The notes: a model not told the origin generated them from the letters alone. Positions 10,491 to 22,740 are shown, counted from the first letter of the stretch. The stretch is 64,000 nucleotides of DNA from Prorocentrum cordatum (GCA_963575745.1 CAUYUJ010020613.1:17501-81500), one strand, 5' to 3'. Made by a program: numbers and translations.

Positions 10491-11315
10491 CTATACGACC
10501 ACCCTGCGGGTGATAAGGAGGGTGTGGGGGGGTGGGGGGAGGGGGTTGGTTCATGACGACAACTGACTGACCGAGCTGACCGACTTGCGTCGCATGGCCT
10601 GAGCCCTTGAGCCGAACTAAGGATTTAAGTAATTAGGTTCGAAATACGAAAAACAAACAAAAGGAAGGATACGAGGAGGAGAAGCAAGAGAAGGTGTCCC
10701 ATGATGAGCAACCGCGATGCTGTCCCATGATGAGCAACCATGATGAGCAACCATGATGAGCAACCGGCGGGACAAGGATGAACAACCATGATGAGCAACA
10801 TTGATGGGCAACCATGATGGGCAACCAGCGGGACACTGATGAACAACCATGATGAGCAACCGGCGGGACAATGATGAACAACCATGATGAGCAACCATGA
10901 TGAGCAACCATGATGAGCAACCGGCGGGGCAATGATGAACAACCATGATGAGCAACCGACGGGACAATGATGAACAACCATGATGAGCAACCATGATGAG
11001 CAACCATGATGAGCAACCGGCGGGACAATGATGAGCAACCACGATGAGCAACCGGCGGGACAATGATGAGCAACCATGATGAGCAACCATGATGAGCAAC
11101 CATGATGAGCAACCGGCGGGCAACCGACGGGACAACGTGGGCCCCCGCTTGACAAGACCGGGGGGGGGAAACATTTGTGTTGGCGGACCCCTAGCGACAG
11201 CAGAGTGAATTCCTTTCGCTGGCCCACGCAGCTTCGCCTCGCCCGCACGCACGGCACGAGCACGAACTCGAATCTCGATTTCCTGGTGGGGGGGACTCCG
11301 TTACACGGCGATCGA
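10491..11315 (+). repeat. Modular repeat, unit 1: end A, 13-bp core, end B
   Basis: End A (10491-10545) begins CTATACGACCACCC and continues TGATAAGGAGGGTG into G-rich text. The core (about 10740-11115) is built of GATGAGCAACCAT units with interspersed GGCGGGACAA. End B (11130-11315) contains CCCCCGCTTGAC, TTGGCGGACCCCTAGCG, CAGCTTCGCCTCGCCCG and GGGGGGACTCCGTTACAC. Ends A and B recur at 12120-12606 and 40466-41053 around different cores. Confidence 0.75.
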
Positions 11316-12110
11316 TAGTGAGATGTATTGTGAGTTCCATTGTTTGATAGTGGGACCGATTGTGAGATCGATGGTGAGATCGATAGTGAAATCGATTGTG
11401 AGACCGAATGTGAGACCGAATGTTGTATCGATCGTGAAATCGATTGTTAGATCGATAGTGCAATCGATCGTGAAATTGATAGTGACGCCGAAAGTGAGAT
11501 CGATCGTGAGATCGAATGTGAGATCGATAGTGGGATCGATCGTGAGATCGATTGTGAGATCGATTGTGAGATCGATAGTTCGATCGTTTGTGGGATCGAT
11601 CGTGAGAATGATTATGAGATCGATTGAAAGATCGACAGTGAGACCGGTTGTGAGATCGATTGTGAGATTGATTGTGATATCGGTCGTCAGTTCCATAGTG
11701 ATACCGAATGCGAGATCGATAGTGCGATCGATCGTGAGATCGATTGTGGGGTCGATGGTAAGATCGATTGTGGGATCGATAGTGGTATCGATAGTGATTT
11801 CAACAGTGCGGTCGATCGTGAGATCGAATCTGGGACCGAAGGTGGGATCGATGGTGAGATAGATAGTGATATCGATAGTGCGACCGAATGTGAGACCGAG
11901 TGTGCGATCGATTGTGAAATCGATAGTGAAACGGAATGTGAGATCGATAGTGGTATCGATAGCGAGATCGACTGAAACAGATCGATAATGAGATCGGTTG
12001 TGAGACTGATTGTGACATCGATAGTGAGATCGATAGTGAGATCGATCGAGTGATATCGACAGTCAGATCGATCGTGGGGTCGATCGCGAGATGCATTGAG
12101 TGACGCGTTG
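11316..12110 (+). repeat. 12-bp tandem array (GTGAGATCGATN)
   Basis: About 65 diverged copies of a 12-mer centred on ATCGAT. All three + frames translate to RSIVRSIV-like repeats. The reverse-complement array follows at 12160-12345, so the two face each other around the inverted end-A motif at 12120-12160. Confidence 0.9.
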
Positions 12111-12119
12111 GTTCCTCCT

Positions 12120-12606
12120 CCCCCTTCACCATCTTCTCATTCGAAGGGTGGTCGTATATGTATATCACTATCGATTTCACTATCGATTACACGTTCGGTC
12201 TCACTATCGATCCCAATCGATATTACAATCGATCTCACAATCGATCTCACATTCGGTTTCTCGATCGATCTCACTATCGATCTCACTATCGATCTCAGTA
12301 TCGATGTCACGATCGGTTTCACAGTCGATCTCACTGTCGATCTCACGACAGGACACCGACGGGACACCGACGGGACACCGACGGGACAACGGCGAGCCAC
12401 CGACGGGACAATGCGGGCCCCCGCTTGACAAAGCTGGGAGGGGAAGCATCTGTGTTGGCGGACCCCTAGCGACAGCAGGGTGAATTCCATTCGCCCGCCC
12501 ACCCAGCTTCGCCTCGCCCGCACGCACGGCACGAACACGAACTCGAAACTCGATTTCCCAGTGGGGGGACTCCGTTACACTGCGATCTCACCCCCCAAAC
12601 TCCGAC
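12120..12606 (+). repeat. Modular repeat, unit 2 (inverted end A, ATCGAT core, GACGGGACAC repeats, end B)
   Basis: An inverted end-A motif (12140-12162, the complement of TATACGACCACCC) is followed by CACTATCGATCT units (12160-12345), four or five CGACGGGACAC units (12346-12400) and an end B (12405-12606). That end B matches 11130-11315 over almost 200 bp. Confidence 0.75.
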
Positions 12607-12689
12607 GAATCATAATAATACGGATGCTGGCAATCACTGTACATAGACTACGAATAATATCAATATTGTTGATACGAGTAATACGGACA

Positions 12690-13481
<792 letters not shown>

Positions 13482-13574
13482 CACTAACAAACTTAATACT
13501 AATAACACTACTCATGCGAACACTGAGAATACTGCGCGCGAACACTACTCATGCCATTAAGAACAAATCATACA

Positions 13575-14055
13575 ATGAGGAGGAGGCGGATGAAGAGGAG
13601 GAGGCGGAGGAGGATGAGGAGGAGGAGGAAGAAGACAAGGAGGAGGAGGAATCACATGAGGAAGACGAGGGCGAAGAAACAGAGGAAGGGGAGAAGGGGG
13701 AGGAGGAGGAGGTGGAGGATACAGAGGAGGAAGAGGAGGAGGAGGCGGAGGAGGAGGAGGAACACAAGGAAGAAGAGGAGTCTGAGGAGGAGTCTGAGGA
13801 GGAGGAGGGGGAGGAAGCCGAGGAAGATGAATAGGTGCAGGAGGAGGGACCGGAGGAGGAGGAAGCGGATGATGTGGCGGAGGGGGAGGAGGACGAGGAG
13901 GAGAAAAAGGAAGGATAGGAGTATGAAGAGGAGGAGGACGAGGAGGAGGAGGAGGAAGACGAGGAAGAGGAAGAGGTGGAGGAGGAGGGAGAGGAGGAAA
14001 AAGAGGAAGGTGAAGAGGACGAGGAGGAGGAGGGCGATGGTGAGAGGGAGGACGG
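13575..14055 (+). repeat. GGA/GAAG-rich purine tract
   Basis: Imperfect GAGGAGGA repeats. The acidic + frame and Ser-rich - frame are repeat products without a domain. Confidence 0.9.
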
Positions 14056-14148
14056 ATGACTGCCTCTTAGAATGTCGGCACTGCTGAGCAGGCTGACCGC
14101 GCCGCGTACGGAAAGTTTGGGCAGGCGGCCTTTGAAAACGTATGCATC

Positions 14149-14250
14149 ATCTCTCTCTCTGTCTCTCTCTCTCTCTCTCTGTCTGCCTCTATCTTTTTCT
14201 ATCTGTGCTTGTGTGTGTGAGAGAGTGTCTCTCTCTCTCTCTCTCGGTCT
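14149..14250 (+). repeat. (CT)n microsatellite, first tract
   Basis: CTCTCT runs interrupted by GT and TTTTC. Confidence 0.85.
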
Positions 14251-14339
14251 GGGGGGTTCTCGGGCCATATTGGGTTTCAGCAGCCCTAAAACAGGTGAGC
14301 GCAAACACCATTCAAAACAAGTGGAAATGAATAGTCTGT

Positions 14340-14570
14340 GCCTCTTGAGGCTCTCTTGGAGGTCATCGTGGGGGTCCTCTCGGGGCCCTCTTGGGACGCC
14401 TTGAAGGGTCTTGGGCCATCTTGAGGCCATCTTCTTGGGTATTGTTTAGGCCCCGCCTGCGCGTTGGAGCCCTTCAGCCCTTCTGGAGCCATCTTGCAAA
14501 GCATCTTGGGCACCTTGGCGGCCACGGAGGGTTGATTTGGAGGTTCCACGGCCCCAGAGGCGTTGACGAG
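14340..14570 (+). repeat. Degenerate CTTGG repeat, locus 1
   Basis: Recurring (T)CTTGGNGGCC / ATCTTGGGGCC words at 10-16 bp spacing. The same vocabulary occurs at 19220-19945 in this orientation and at 57200-57400, 59240-59920 and 62180-62290 as the reverse complement. Confidence 0.7.
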
Positions 14571-14672
14571 CTCGTCCACCCCCCCCTCTCTCTCCCGATT
14601 TGTTATCATCTATAAGTAAATGTGTATATATATATACATTCAGATATAATGTCCCTCTTTCTCGTTTTCTGT

Positions 14673-14750
14673 CGTCTCGCTCTCTCTCTCTCTCTTTTTG
14701 TTTCGCTCTCTCTCTCTCTCTCTCTTTCTTTCTCTCTCTCTCTCAGCCCC
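14673..14750 (+). repeat. (CT)n microsatellite, second tract
   Basis: CT runs with TTTCT interruptions. The interval 14751-15394 after it shows no recognised gene. Confidence 0.85.
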
Positions 14751-15394
14751 ACTATTTCGGAGTGTCTCTGAACTGACCTGTTATTTGTCTCTCGTGCGCT
14801 GTTCGTTTGGTGACCAAGTGTCATCGTCCAGGGCGCTTTCCGGCCGTGTGTCCCTCGGGCAAAAGGCGTCTTACCAAAGCAGGCGTGCTCCGTCCGAAGG
14901 GGTCGGCACAGTATCGTTGCATATGTTTGCAAGTATCGATGCATGAGCCGAAGCCTCTCCGCGGCTTCCTGCGTCAGAAGTTGTTCAACCATCTTTCTGC
15001 CCGGGCTAACTTGCTGTGTACCGATCTTTGAGGCCGTCTTTACGCATGTGCTTGGAAGGAGCTGCACTACGATGAAATCGTGACTGTCGGCGCCGTGCCA
15101 GCGTAACAAGAGATGGGAAGGAGGCAGAGGACCTTTTCCCCTCCTGCTCCTCCTCTCCGGGCATCTCCCCGAGTGCTTTCCGACCAACCCTGGGCGAAAA
15201 ACGTATCCGTACCCGCGGCCTCTCGGGCCGGGCCCCTGGGCCGCGACCCAACGGGTACGGGGCGTTCTTCCACGGAGGCCCCGCACGGAACCCATCCGTG
15301 CGACCGCGTATCCGCGGGATCGCGCCCTGGAGTCCAGCCCGCGAGGGCGTGGATGTGTGGTTCAAAAAGGTGTGCATCATGGAGCCGCGTAGTG

Positions 15395-15525
15395 CTCTCT
15401 CCTCCTCCTCCTTCTCCTCCTCCCTCCCTCCTCCTTCCTCCCTCCTCCTCCTTCTCCCTCCTTCTCCTCCTCCTCCTCCTCCTACTCCTCCTTCTCCCTC
15501 CTCCCTCCTCCCTCCTCCCTGTGCA
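15395..15525 (+). repeat. CTCCTC-rich pyrimidine tract
   Basis: Imperfect TCC/CCTCC repeats. Confidence 0.9.
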
Positions 15526-15713
15526 TACGTCCGCCGCTCGCGAACCAAGGCGCATCCAGCCCGCGGCGGCGTGGGCCCTCCAGGAGGCCCAAACGAGGGC
15601 GCACGAGCGCAGACGGGAGCAGACGGCGACGGCCTCGCCTTCTGCGCGGCTTCTCGATGCGGGCTCCAGGGCCCGCCCCGCGGTCGCACTTGCTGCTTCT
15701 AGGGCCCCATCCC

Positions 15714-15840
15714 CGCTCTCAAGGAGGGGAGAGAAGCCCCCTCCCCCTCTCGAGGAGGGGGGAGCCCCCCCCCTCCCTCTCGAGGAGGGGAGGGAGACCC
15801 CCCTCCCTCTCGAGCCCCCACCCCCTCGAGGAGGGTCGCG
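15714..15840 (+). repeat. Tandem palindromic minisatellite (CCTCTCGAGGAGGGG)
   Basis: About four copies of a 30-36 bp unit, each with a CCCTCTCGAGGAGGGG near-palindrome around an XhoI-type CTCGAG core. It sits directly against foldback element 4. Confidence 0.8.
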
Positions 15841-15845
15841 TTTCT

Positions 15846-16049
15846 AGGCCTCCCAGATGGGCTCGGAGCAGATGGGGTCCGAAGACCGCGCCGCATCGCC
15901 GATGCATCGACGATGCGGCTCGATGTGGAGCCCGTGTTTCCCCGCATCGACGGCGCCGATACATCGCCGACGTCGCCGATGCATCGCCGATGCATCGGCG
16001 ATGAATTTTGTCGATGCGGCGCGATCCGTGGACCCCGTCTGGGAGGCCT
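15846..16049. repeat. Foldback element 4 with CGATGCATCG core
   Basis: Outer arms 15846-15905 (AGGCCTCCCAGA...GGGGTCC...GCGCCGCATCG) and 15990-16049 are reverse complements with a few differences. The interior is filled with CGATGCATCG and GCCGATGCATCGGC palindromes, so hairpins can form at several registers. It begins and ends with AGGCCT. Confidence 0.8.
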
Positions 16050-17640
16050 CCACTGTTGGGTGCGCGCTCGGCCATCTCACCGGGAAGGGGGGGGGATCAG
16101 GAGCTCTCGCACTTCTCCCCCCCGCCTCCTCCCCCTCCCCCTCCCTCGCGCTCCCTTTGCTGCTCCGCCTGCAGAAGTGAAGCGTTACGTAAAGGCGCGT
16201 TCCGGGAGGAGCTCGGAGTCAGTTCCACAGGGAAATGCACAACATATCAATGCATGCCACGACAGGGGTTGATTAAGTTTGCGCAATAATTAAACAGTCA
16301 TTTCATGTAGATCGGTCAATCGTGTATCGATAGTTGAAACGTGACCTGACTACTCGTGAACTGCCAACCGTTTGTTATTACATCTGAGGTGCTGGGATTT
16401 CTGGGAGGATCCAGAGTGGAACGAGCTCGGATATCATACACTGAATAATACTGAATGGCAAAGAGGTCCTTTTATGCCCCCCACAAGGTCCATTTGAAGT
16501 CAGACAAAGGATAGACTGGCGCAAGACTCGAACACGAGTGGAGCCTGGAGCACGATTCGAGCATTGAAGGAGCAATAACGATGCAATAATGGAGTGAGCA
16601 TGGAGTAATGGCGCAGCAATGGTGGAGTGATAGTGGAGCAAGACTGACGCGACAATTGATCATAATGGACCAAGAATGGATCAACACTGGCGCGGCTGGG
16701 GATCCGCCAGGGCGCGATGCGAGCGCCGCCCGGCATATGACTATATGTGTATATGTATATATACAGACTCAGGGAAAACATGCTCCACGTAAGAGAACTC
16801 ACTTCTTGTCCCCAAAATCTAGAGAAGCGGATCGACAGAGGCCTTCATGCCATCAGAGTGGTTCCTTGTGTTGAACCACAGGCGCCAGGCAGTATTCCCC
16901 TCAGTCAATCCGCAAGTTTTATAGCGCGCTTGATGAGGGGGCGGCGAGGAGGAGCCGTCTGACGTGGAGCCGTAGGAGAATGGACAACCACGAGAGCACG
17001 GTCAGGCACCTGATACGTCGAAATCTGGAGGGACCTAACGGACCTCGATCGAACGCAGTTCAATCGAGCAGTTGACAAAGAACCACTTCGAGTGGAAGCA
17101 ACGAAATACTGCTATATTTCATTGACGATGATATCAACGGGGGGCACGACGACAAGCTCGCGACATTGTGTCGCTGGCAGACAGGATGCAGCATGAGTTT
17201 GGTTTACCGTTCCCACTGCAGAGGAGACAATTCTTCATGTTGAACTCGTGTAGTTCAATGAATGTGGATGATTCATATCTTGCCAACTGATGCGTAGATC
17301 CCATTGGTAGGTCACTGCCTGCTGGCAGGCACAGCGAATCCTCGCACATCTCAGTGAGACTGTCGCAGATTTTAGCGGTTCAGTGCAGCTACCTGCAAAG
17401 AGTTCGGCCATCCCCAGCCATTGCCTTATATAGATGTTTGGTTTGGAGCCAGGCTAATAATTTTGATTTCTGGTAGAGTCGTGTCGAAGGGCGCAAGATC
17501 TCGCTCAAAGGCGTCAGTAACCCTGTGGGCCGAATAGTTTGGCCGAGTAATCAAATGCGCGCACGTGGGCACGTGGCAGAGAGGATCGATTACTTCCGAA
17601 ACTTTGCGCGCCTGCGCGTAATTCGTTTCATGAGCGATAC
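16050..17640. other. No recognised gene; TGGAGCAA-type minisatellite at 16540-16690
   Basis: AT-richer than its surroundings. From 16540 to 16690 words such as GGAGCAATAA and GGAGTGA repeat loosely. The complementary vocabulary (TTGCTCCATTCC) appears at 18245-18530. The remaining frames are short and without motif. Confidence 0.5.
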
Positions 17641-17650
17641 CGCGCGGCAG

Positions 17651-17706
17651 TTTTTTTTTTTTTTTTTTTTTTTTTTTTGTTTTTTTGTTTCTTTTTGTTT
17701 TTTTTC
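17651..17706 (+). repeat. Poly(T) tract
   Basis: An uninterrupted run of about 28 T, then T-rich text with G and C interruptions. It could be the complement of a poly(A) tail of a - strand retrocopy, but no retrocopy is recognisable beside it. Confidence 0.8.
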
Positions 17707-18244
17707 AAGCGATCGATGACACTTGTAACGGTCAGCACTGCCAGTGCCACTGCCCATGACGGTGTGTCCGTCTATATCGGTATTCTCAGATTGAGTTCAC
17801 AGCGGCGCTTCAGTTTTGTTGCCGAGTCTTTGTGGTTGAGTTGAATGTCGGATTCTGGCGCTGTTGCCCGACGACACAAGACAATCCATTACATTGCGAG
17901 GACCTTTGTCTCAGGCTTCCAGTGCTCGTTGTACGCAGACCCAGCGCGAACGCTAGCCTGTCCTCGACCATGTCCGATCCGTTTTAGTAACAGTTTCTTG
18001 CTTTGACTATGTTAACTGGTGCGACCTAACCAGCTCTGTAGTCAGTTGAAACGCCCCCTATCGTTCATCAGTCGCAGGCTTTACATGACATAGAAAAAAA
18101 CTGTATGTGTAGGTTGAGAACATGCCAGTTCAGCTCTCCTCCAATCCATGCATTCACTCATAATGCTCCACTATGCCTTTGTTTATCACAAGAGACCAAG
18201 CCAATTGGGACAACGTCCTAGGACACTGTATGCTCCGTTCCAAT
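17707..18244. other. No recognised gene
   Basis: Average-complexity sequence with short frames only. Confidence 0.4.
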
Positions 18245-18530
18245 TTGACTGTGCACGCCCCCTGCTTGCATCATGTTTGCTCCATTCCTGTTGTAGTACT
18301 GCTCCACTCTTGCTTCATGATTGTTCCTTGCTCTATTCCTGCTCCCTTCCCACTCCGTCCTTATTCCTGTTTCGTTCCATCCTTACCCCGTTATCATTCC
18401 GTGCGTGGCCCATTCTCGATACATGCTGGCTCCATTATTGCCCCGTTCCTGCTCCATTCTCGCTCCATTCCTGCTTCGCTCTTTATTCGTTCCTGCTCCG
18501 CTCTAGCTACATTGTTGCTTCCTTTCGTTT
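18245..18530 (+). repeat. Degenerate minisatellite (GCTCCATTCCT)
   Basis: About 20 diverged 11-14 bp units of TTGCTCCATTCCTGC type, the inverted counterpart of 16540-16690. The sequence from 18531 to 19084 carries no recognised gene. Confidence 0.7.
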
Positions 18531-19084
18531 CCAATTTGGCTTCGTTGCGACTGCGCGGTCGTGCTGGAACACCGCCGATTTGGCGTCGAACTGCAATTTG
18601 GGTTTCGATTGTTGGGGACGCACCAGCCAACCATTGAATCTATCGCTGGCATATAGTATTATATCTTGCCATTGCAATTTCCTCTCAACCGATTGAGGTA
18701 CTTCCAAGCCGCCGAGAGACTTACTCCCAGCGTTCTTACTGCTCCGAACCCCACCGTGCTCGAGCATGTCGCACGGCCCAATGAACCACGGCCACACCAA
18801 TGCCGCGACGCGGAGTGCCGAGGCTGACGTAGTTTAAGTCGTAGAGCAGTAGCGCCGCGCAGAGCAGTAGTTTCAAGTCTGGAAGGCGGTTCCTTTTCCA
18901 AATTTGAAACGCTTCGCGTATCCCCACCAGCCGATCCAGAAGCGATGTCTAGACAAGTTGAGGTGATCAGGAAAGTGTGGGAGCAAAGAGGTGGACAGTC
19001 AAACCGTGCGAAGGAGTGAGGAGGAGAAACAGGAAGCCGGATGGCTGGATGAGGGAATGGGGAGAAGAAGTATGGATCTGATGT

Positions 19085-19210
19085 TGATGGTAATGATGAT
19101 GAGGAGGGGGTGACGAGGAGGAGGAGGAGAAGGAGGAGGAGGAGGAAGATGAGGAGGAGGAGAAGGAACAAGAGGAGTAGGAGGAAGGAGGAACAGGAGG
19201 AGGAGGGCGA
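19085..19210 (+). repeat. GGA-rich purine tract
   Basis: Imperfect GAGGAGGA repeats leading into the CTTGG repeat block. Confidence 0.85.
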
Positions 19211-19219
19211 GCAAACGGG

Positions 19220-19945
19220 CCAGAGGTCTCTTGGATGCCTCTCGGAGCCTCTTGGGATATCGCTTGGGCGCTTCTTCGTGGCCTCTTCGGACGTCTTGGA
19301 GGTCTCTTGGCGGTCCTGGGGAGCTTTTCGGCGTCTTGGGTGCCTCGGGGGGTGCCTCTTAGAGCGTCTGGGTGGCATCTTGGGTGCCTCGGGGATCCTC
19401 TTGAAGCCTTTGGGGGCTGGGGGTCTCTTGGGAGCCTCTTGGAGGCCTCTTGAGGCCGTTTGGACGCCTCTTGGGGCCCTCTTGGGGCGCTCTTGGGAGC
19501 TTTAGGGGCGCTCTTGGGGCCATCTTGGAGGAGATCGATCAAAGAAAGGTGGTTCCTTAATTAACGCCCCCCCTCGGGAGCCCCAAGAATCACCTCTTGA
19601 GCCTCTCGTGAGGCGATCTTGGAGCGCCCTTGGGCGTTCTTGGGGCCGTCTTGGGGCTCTTTTGGGCTCTTTTTGGGGGGCCCTCATGGGCTCTCTTGGA
19701 AGTGTATTGAGGCCTCGGAATGCCATCGGAAGCGAAAAGGCCAGAAGGCAGAACACATTGTTTTTGTTCCCCCTAGGTTTTGGAAGGACTATGGCTTCTT
19801 CGGGGCCTCCTTGGGGAGCTCTTCGGCCACTTGGAGCCGTCTTGGGGCGGTCTTTGCGCCTCTTGGAGCATCTTGAGAGCCATCTTGAACGATCTTGCGC
19901 TATCTTGAGCCATCTTGGAGGTTATTTGGGGCTCTCTGAGGCCCT
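19220..19945 (+). repeat. Degenerate CTTGG repeat, locus 2
   Basis: About 700 bp of words such as CTCTTGGAGGTC, CTTGGGGCCATC and CTTGGGTGCC. Frames on both strands give Gly/Leu/Trp or Lys/Pro/Arg repeats with no domain. This looks like intron-type filler rather than coding DNA. Confidence 0.75.
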
Positions 19946-20477
19946 CTTGGCGTCCCGAAGCGCCCCGTCCAGGTCCAGGGAGGTGGGGGAGGGGGAGGGG
20001 TAAACCCTTCCCCGAAAGGGGAAGCAAGAGGGTTGGAAGAGGAAGCTCTTTAGACCACCTGCGCCCAGAGGGCTGGTGGGATTGGGTTGTCGCGTGGAAC
20101 CTTCCTAAACTTAGCGGCCAGATGTCAGAATCTGTATTTCGCATCTGCACGGCTGGAAGTCGATTCTTTTTTTCAAAACGTGGTGTTCGCTCGATGCTTC
20201 CTCGAACTATTTCACGGATGGGGGGCGTTTGCTTTGCGCTGAACACCTCGCTGCGCTCACACCGCCGTTTCCGCAATCCTTAGAGATCGCTAGACGGATG
20301 TAGCGCAGTTTCTTTTCGAACAGGGACTTTCGCCTGAACGGCAGGCCCTCCGAGTGCTCGTCTCCCGTGGAGGACTTCTTGCAGTGAACATGAAGGCTTG
20401 CAGGGATTCTTTTGGAGGGGCCTTGCGGGAGGGGGTGTGTTGCAGCGTCGTTTTCGTCTCCTGGATTTTTCTCCAGT
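19946..20477. other. No recognised gene
   Basis: A short mixed region. A frame ending at 20281 has no recognisable motif. Confidence 0.4.
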
Positions 20478-20602
20478 CCTCCTCCTCCTCCTCCCCCTCC
20501 TCATCCCCCTCCTCCTCCTCCTCCTCCTCCTCCTCCTCCTCCTCCTCCTCCTCCTCCTCCTCCTCCTCCTCCTCCTCCTCCTCCTCCTCGCTCCTCCTCG
20601 CT
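20478..20602 (+). repeat. (TCC)n microsatellite
   Basis: Nearly pure CTC repeats of about 120 bp. Confidence 0.95.
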
Positions 20603-20814
20603 CCTCCCTCTGCCCCCGCCCCCGCCCCCGCCGCGGCTCGAGATGCGGGTTCCGGCCCGCCGTCCACCATCGTGCCCCCTGTCGGGTACGTACCCGTCGG
20701 CTCCGTATAGTACCTGGGGGGAGGGCCCGAGGGGCCCGCGCCCGGACCGCCAGGGCCGCCCTCCGCGAGCCTGCGGGGCCCAGCCTCTACGAGGGGTGGG
20801 GGGGGGGGGGGGAT

Positions 20815-21130
20815 GCTGGGAGGCGGGAGAGGCGAGGAGGAGGAGGGGAGGAGGAGGAGGAGGAGGAGAGGAGGAGGAGGAGGAGCAGGAGGAGGAGCAG
20901 GAGGAGGAGCAGGAGGAGCAGGAGGAGCAGGAAGAGGGAGGAGGAGGCGGGAGGGGAGGGAGCGAGGGAGGGGGGGAGGGAGGGAGGGCGGGAGGGAGGC
21001 ATGGAGGGAGAGGGCGGGAGGGAGGGAGGGAGGGAGGGAGGGAGGGAGGGAGGGAGGAGGAGGAGGAGGAGGAGTCGGAGGAGGAGGAGGAGGAGGAGGA
21101 GGAGGAGGAGGAGGAGGAGGATAAGGAGAA
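20815..21130 (+). repeat. GGA and GGGA purine tract
   Basis: GGA and GGAGCAGGA repeats, then a (GGGA)n block at 20960-21055, then GGA again. Confidence 0.95.
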
Positions 21131-21311
21131 GGATAGAGTGGTCGCGAAGCAAGCCTTACATGCCGGCCCTGATCACGAACAAGAAGTCGCCGAGCCAGGG
21201 GACGTAGAACAGGGAGATAGTTGTAGCCCGATGGAATTTGACCAGGTAGCCCGAGTTGTACACCAAGCGTGACATGAGCCCAAAGCCGCCTACACCTCGG
21301 ATTGATACCTC

Positions 21312-21450
21312 AGTGCGTACAAATAGGAACAGAAGGCTAAGCAGAGATGATGCCAACTCGTTATATCCCACTACAGTGATGAAAACACCACTGGTCATCG
21401 GGCAACCCGAGTTCCGCACACGCATAACACCACCGCACGGCTCCAAACTG
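21312..21450 (-). other. Candidate exon of a membrane protein
   Basis: On - the frame gives a hydrophobic stretch, VFITVVGYNE then LASSLLSLLFLFVRTE, compatible with one transmembrane helix followed by a basic residue. It is directly followed by GAG|GTATCAAT, which matches a GT splice donor after Glu (near 21312). Upstream residues (CGGVMRVRNSGCPMTSG) are polar. No family is recognised, no acceptor was fixed, and no neighbouring exon was found, so this is only a candidate. Confidence 0.25.
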
Positions 21451-21647
21451 GGATCGTCTCCTCCACAAACTGCTCGGCCAACTGCCATCTAAGTGAACAA
21501 CGTCTTTACTCCACACCAGTCTGAATAGATCGTGACACTATGCACGAACCGCATCAACAAAAAAGCGAATCGACCAGCCTTGCCCCAAGCTCACCTATCG
21601 GCCGAGACCCGCTCTTCTCACACGTGCTGATCTAAGCACTGTATCTG

Positions 21648-21790
21648 ATGACGGTCGGCGCAACCGTCACCTTCCGCACCAACCCCTGCAACAACAGAAC
21701 TGTCTGCCACTGCCTGCCTGTCCCACGTGTGTTGGTCCATGGAGTAAAGCCGATGGCGGTCGGCGCAGACTTCGCCTCCCGCACCGAAGC
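21648..21790. repeat. Two-copy direct repeat, possibly coding on -
   Basis: GATGACGGTCGGCGCAACC and GATGGCGGTCGGCGCAGAC start two related blocks of about 100 bp. On - both read CADRH...LDQH / CADRH...MDQH, so the duplication keeps a reading frame. Confidence 0.4.
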
Positions 21791-22429
21791 TCGCACCCGT
21801 CGGGGGTGGACAGAACCCCCAACAGTGACACGTCGATCAGTGGATGGTCCGTTTTCGGTCCTCGAGAGGGCGCCGTGGCAGGTTTTTTCCCAGGCGTGCG
21901 CCCGCTAGGTTTGGGCCTCAGGTCGTTCTCACGAAACCACGTTTTGCTAAAGGGGGGTCTGTCCACCCCCGAGCCCGTCGCCTTCCCCGTGCCGCCGCGA
22001 CGCTGCGGCCCCCGCCCTCGAGCGCTGCCCGGCCCTTGGATGCACTGGCCAGCTGCTGCACCGAGCCCGAGGGCGTGCCGACGGGCCGTGCGGGCAGCAC
22101 GTGCGCAGCAGCCACTGCCGCCGACCGCTGCCCAGCCTTTCATACTCACGAGGGAAAAGACACACACAGACACAGTTCATCGGCGAGTCCCCAGAAAGTA
22201 TGGGAAGATATGGGGAGTGAGGGGGAAACCCAGAACATGTGGGAAACTATGGGGAATCCTGATATTTGTGTGTATTCATTTGTGTGTCCCTGGGCCCCTT
22301 GACATGCGCTGGCCCACTGCGACACTGCAGCGGATGACGCGCCGACGGGCCGCGCCACGAGCGCTGGCACCTGCGCGAAGGGCACGCGCGTGGCAGGAGC
22401 CCCCACTGGCCAGGTCCAGGGGCCGTGCC

Positions 22430-22645
22430 CGAGAAGTGCAGGAGGACCATGGCGACATGCTTCCGAATGGGCACCACCGTCACGGCGACAAACACCGTCA
22501 CCTGCGGGTGGGCAAAGGACACTGGCACGACCAGGAAGCCAAGGCGGACCATGTCCAGAGGGAGGACGAGCACCGCATCCGACTGAGCGGCCAGCTTCAA
22601 GAAGACGCGACGGTTGAGGGGCTCCAGGACCTGCCGGAGGCCTAG
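22430..22645 (-). other. Possible hydrophobic exon, weak
   Basis: The - frame starting at an ATG at 22666-22664 gives a Leu/Val-rich stretch (LVLPLDMVRLGFLVVPV and VFVAVTVVPIRKHVAMVLLHF). Another frame through the same DNA is also open, and composition alone can create such runs, so coding status is doubtful. Confidence 0.2.
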
Positions 22646-22740
22646 GAACTTTAGTAAGACCGTCATTCCGAGCCCTCTGCCACAGCCCGTATGATGCGTT
22701 CCACTTCGTCGCCCAGAAAGGCTGCATTCGATGTGCGGCT

